From Sulfurovum sp. (lineage in GTDB: Bacteria > Campylobacterota > Campylobacteria > Campylobacterales > Sulfurovaceae), in assembly GCA_026990595.1 (NCBI GenBank), contig JALXCZ010000008.1, positions 62,001-126,000 on the forward strand: a stretch of 64,000 nt of DNA. Reading direction: 5' to 3'. The notes beneath the pieces are model-generated. The model ran no database searches, was not told the origin of the DNA, and saw only the letters and a program-made list of their open reading frames with translations. Shown piece by piece: positions 62,714 through 64,000 of the stretch; position 1 is the stretch's first letter, and each line of letters begins with the position of its first letter. Position numbers and translations under genes: made by a program.

Positions 62714-62788
62714 GGTGTTGTACCCTTACAACACCACATTGATGTATGAATTTTATTAAATCGGTGTTGTCAGGAGACAACACCCTAC
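62710..62788. repeat. REP pair, variant A, between hisH and hisA; supplies the hisH stop codon
   Basis: Unit 1 (62710-62735, plus) is GTAGGG-TGTTGT, loop ACCCTT, ACAACA-CC. Unit 2 (62763-62788, minus) has the same arms with loop CTCCTG. GTAG ends face outward across a 27-base spacer. TAG at 62711-62713 ends hisH. The pair ends 11 bases before the hisA ATG and two bases before its AAGGA site. Confidence 0.88.
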
Positions 62789-62799
62789 AAGGAATAAAC

Positions 62800-63507
62800 A
62801 TGACAATACTTCCCGCGATCGATTTAAAAGACGGTAAAGCAGTAAGATTAAGCAAAGGACTGATGGATTCAGCCAAAATATACTCAGATGAGCCTTGGCA
62901 GGTTGCCAAAAAATTTGAAGAGCTCGGAAGTGAATGGGTACATCTGGTTGATCTTAACGGTGCCTTTGCTGGGAAACCTGAGAATTTGGAACAGATCAGA
63001 AAAATAAGAAAAAACTGTAACCTTAAGCTGGAACTTGGCGGCGGTATCAGGGATGAAGAGACGATCAAAATGTATCTTGATCTTGGTATCGACAGGTTGA
63101 TCCTTGGTTCCATTGCTGTAAAAGATGCACAATTCGTGAAAGATATGGCTGCCAAATATCCCATCGTTGTTGGGATTGATGCCATTGATGGTATGGTAGC
63201 AGTGGAAGGATGGGCTGAGACTTCGGATATGAAAGCAACTGAGCTGGCCCATGAGTTTGCTGCCTGCGGCGTACAGGCGATCATCTGTACCGATGTCGGC
63301 CGTGACGGAATGATGACAGGGGTAAACATTGCATTTACCAAAGCTATACAGGAAGCTTCAGGACTTGAAACCATTGCTTCGGGAGGACTTAAAGATATGA
63401 CAGATATTCATGCCCTCATTGAAGCAGGGATCGATGGAACTATTGTAGGTAAAGCTTTCTATGAAGGTACCTTGGACTTAGAAGAAGCATTTAAGGCAAC
63501 AAAATAA
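62800..63507 (+). CDS. hisA: Phosphoribosylformimino-AICAR phosphate isomerase
   Basis: A 235-residue TIM barrel catalysing the Amadori rearrangement before the HisHF step. [15 protein letters not shown] with the catalytic Asp, [28 protein letters not shown] and [13 protein letters not shown] are standard. ATG at 62800 has AAGGA upstream; the longer open frame runs back through the REP pair and is not coding. The stop overlaps prmA by one base. Confidence 0.95.
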   Translation: MTILPAIDLKDGKAVRLSKGLMDSAKIYSDEPWQVAKKFEELGSEWVHLVDLNGAFAGKPENLEQIRKIRKNCNLKLELGGGIRDEETIKMYLDLGIDRLILGSIAVKDAQFVKDMAAKYPIVVGIDAIDGMVAVEGWAETSDMKATELAHEFAACGVQAIICTDVGRDGMMTGVNIAFTKAIQEASGLETIASGGLKDMTDIHALIEAGIDGTIVGKAFYEGTLDLEEAFKATK

Positions 63508-64000
63508 TGAATAAAACCTATTATGAACTAACGATTACTTTAGATAACAACTTTGAAGAGTTCATTGCCGACTTTATTGCCAACATCGCAGGAGATGGTG
63601 TCGAGTTGGGCAAAGGAAAGATCATAGTACGAAGCCAGTCTGATTTAACTTTTGTTAAAGATGCTCTTGTATCTTTAGAAGGTACTTTAAATGGTACAAT
63701 CCACATGGATTATACTTTAAAAGAGAAAGAAAATGTAGACTGGATCAAAACCTATCAGGAATCGATACAACCAATAGAAGCAGGCAGGTTTTATATCTTC
63801 CCTTCCTGGTATGCACCTAAAGAGGGTTTGATCAATATCAAGATTGATCCTGCGCTTGCTTTTGGTTCAGGGCACCATGCAACTACTTTTTCATGTTTGG
63901 AGGCCATCAGTATTTATGTAAAACCCAAAGATCGTGTCATAGATGTTGGATGCGGCTCAGGTATTTTGGGACTGGCTTGTAAAAAACTGGGTGCAAATAT
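63507..64000 (+). CDS. prmA: Ribosomal protein L11 methyltransferase (3' end outside window)
   Basis: The frame is open from ATG at 63507 to the window edge (164 codons). [29 protein letters not shown] and the SAM-binding [18 protein letters not shown] identify PrmA, which trimethylates L11. The first 60 residues form the substrate-recognition domain. The start shares one base with the hisA stop. Confidence 0.93.
   Translation, partial: MNKTYYELTITLDNNFEEFIADFIANIAGDGVELGKGKIIVRSQSDLTFVKDALVSLEGTLNGTIHMDYTLKEKENVDWIKTYQESIQPIEAGRFYIFPSWYAPKEGLINIKIDPALAFGSGHHATTFSCLEAISIYVKPKDRVIDVGCGSGILGLACKKLGAN

Noticed and set aside
62700-63374. Open frame of 224 codons antisense to hisA
   Set aside because: It lies fully opposite a well-supported gene, its sequence is of low complexity, and its end runs into the REP pair. 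No ribosome site.
1-64000. tRNA, rRNA, riboswitch or insertion sequence
   Set aside because: I looked for tRNA T-loops, rRNA segments, transposase motifs and long terminal inverted repeats and saw none. A covariance-model scan was not possible here.

Overview
The window looks like a chromosomal segment of a free-living Campylobacterota (Epsilonproteobacteria) organism of the Sulfurovum/Sulfurimonas type. This is inferred from gene content, not from a search. The indicators are the kdsA-ribH-nusB order, mqnC of the futalosine menaquinone pathway next to an M16 peptidase homologue (as in Helicobacter), a short 600-residue RecG, cbb3 oxidase assembly genes ccoI and ccoS, and many promoters recognisable mainly by a TTTGCTATAAT-like -10 box. 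No rRNA, tRNA, insertion sequence, prophage or CRISPR array is visible. No gene-free stretch exceeds 300 bases; the longest are 10612-10848, 1199-1391 and 22585-22771, and their contents are described below.

Layout. 1-8 kb: start of bamD (cut by the window edge), then a type IV pilin-like module: one pseudopilin on the minus strand, and divergently a 1466-residue exported MshQ-like protein followed by three overlapping pseudopilin genes. 8-16 kb: hpf, then a minus-strand housekeeping run (kdsA, ribH, nusB, mqnC, M16 homologue, recG) whose gene junctions are studded with small palindromic repeats. 15-25 kb: transport genes, namely an EamA permease, an FAH-family hydrolase coupled to a DAACS symporter, and a TAXI-TRAP binding protein/fused permease/porin operon with a divergent two-component system. 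25-31.5 kb: mscS, der, trpS, murI, rho. 31.5-39.6 kb: ccoI-ccoS, a YfaZ-like porin, then sugar-nucleotide genes (galE, phosphohexomutase, pgi, galU). 39.7-51.1 kb (plus strand): a Wzx/Wzy-type surface polysaccharide cluster with wecC, glycosyltransferases, wzy, wzx, an acetyltransferase, a radical SAM/SPASM enzyme, a WbaP-type initiating transferase and wzz. 51.2-62 kb (minus strand): a tightly coupled lipopolysaccharide operon from lpxL to an O-antigen ligase, containing two ELM1/DUF1022 proteins, glycosyltransferases, a NodB deacetylase and a phosphoethanolamine-transferase-like enzyme. 62-64 kb: hisH, hisA and the start of prmA.

The genes from about 35 to 62 kb form one pathway: sugar nucleotides are made, repeat units are built on undecaprenyl phosphate, flipped, polymerised and length-controlled, then ligated to a lipid A-core assembled by the minus-strand operon.

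The most unusual signal is a family of short palindromes that begin GTAG/GTGG, like the REP elements mobilised by RAYT transposases. At least three stem variants share one architecture, with paired base changes that keep the hairpin. Five head-to-head pairs and one single lie between genes. The TAG of the conserved GTAG serves as the stop codon of recG, nusB and hisH. One unit is also translated in frame inside hisH, and one carries a second palindrome inside its loop.
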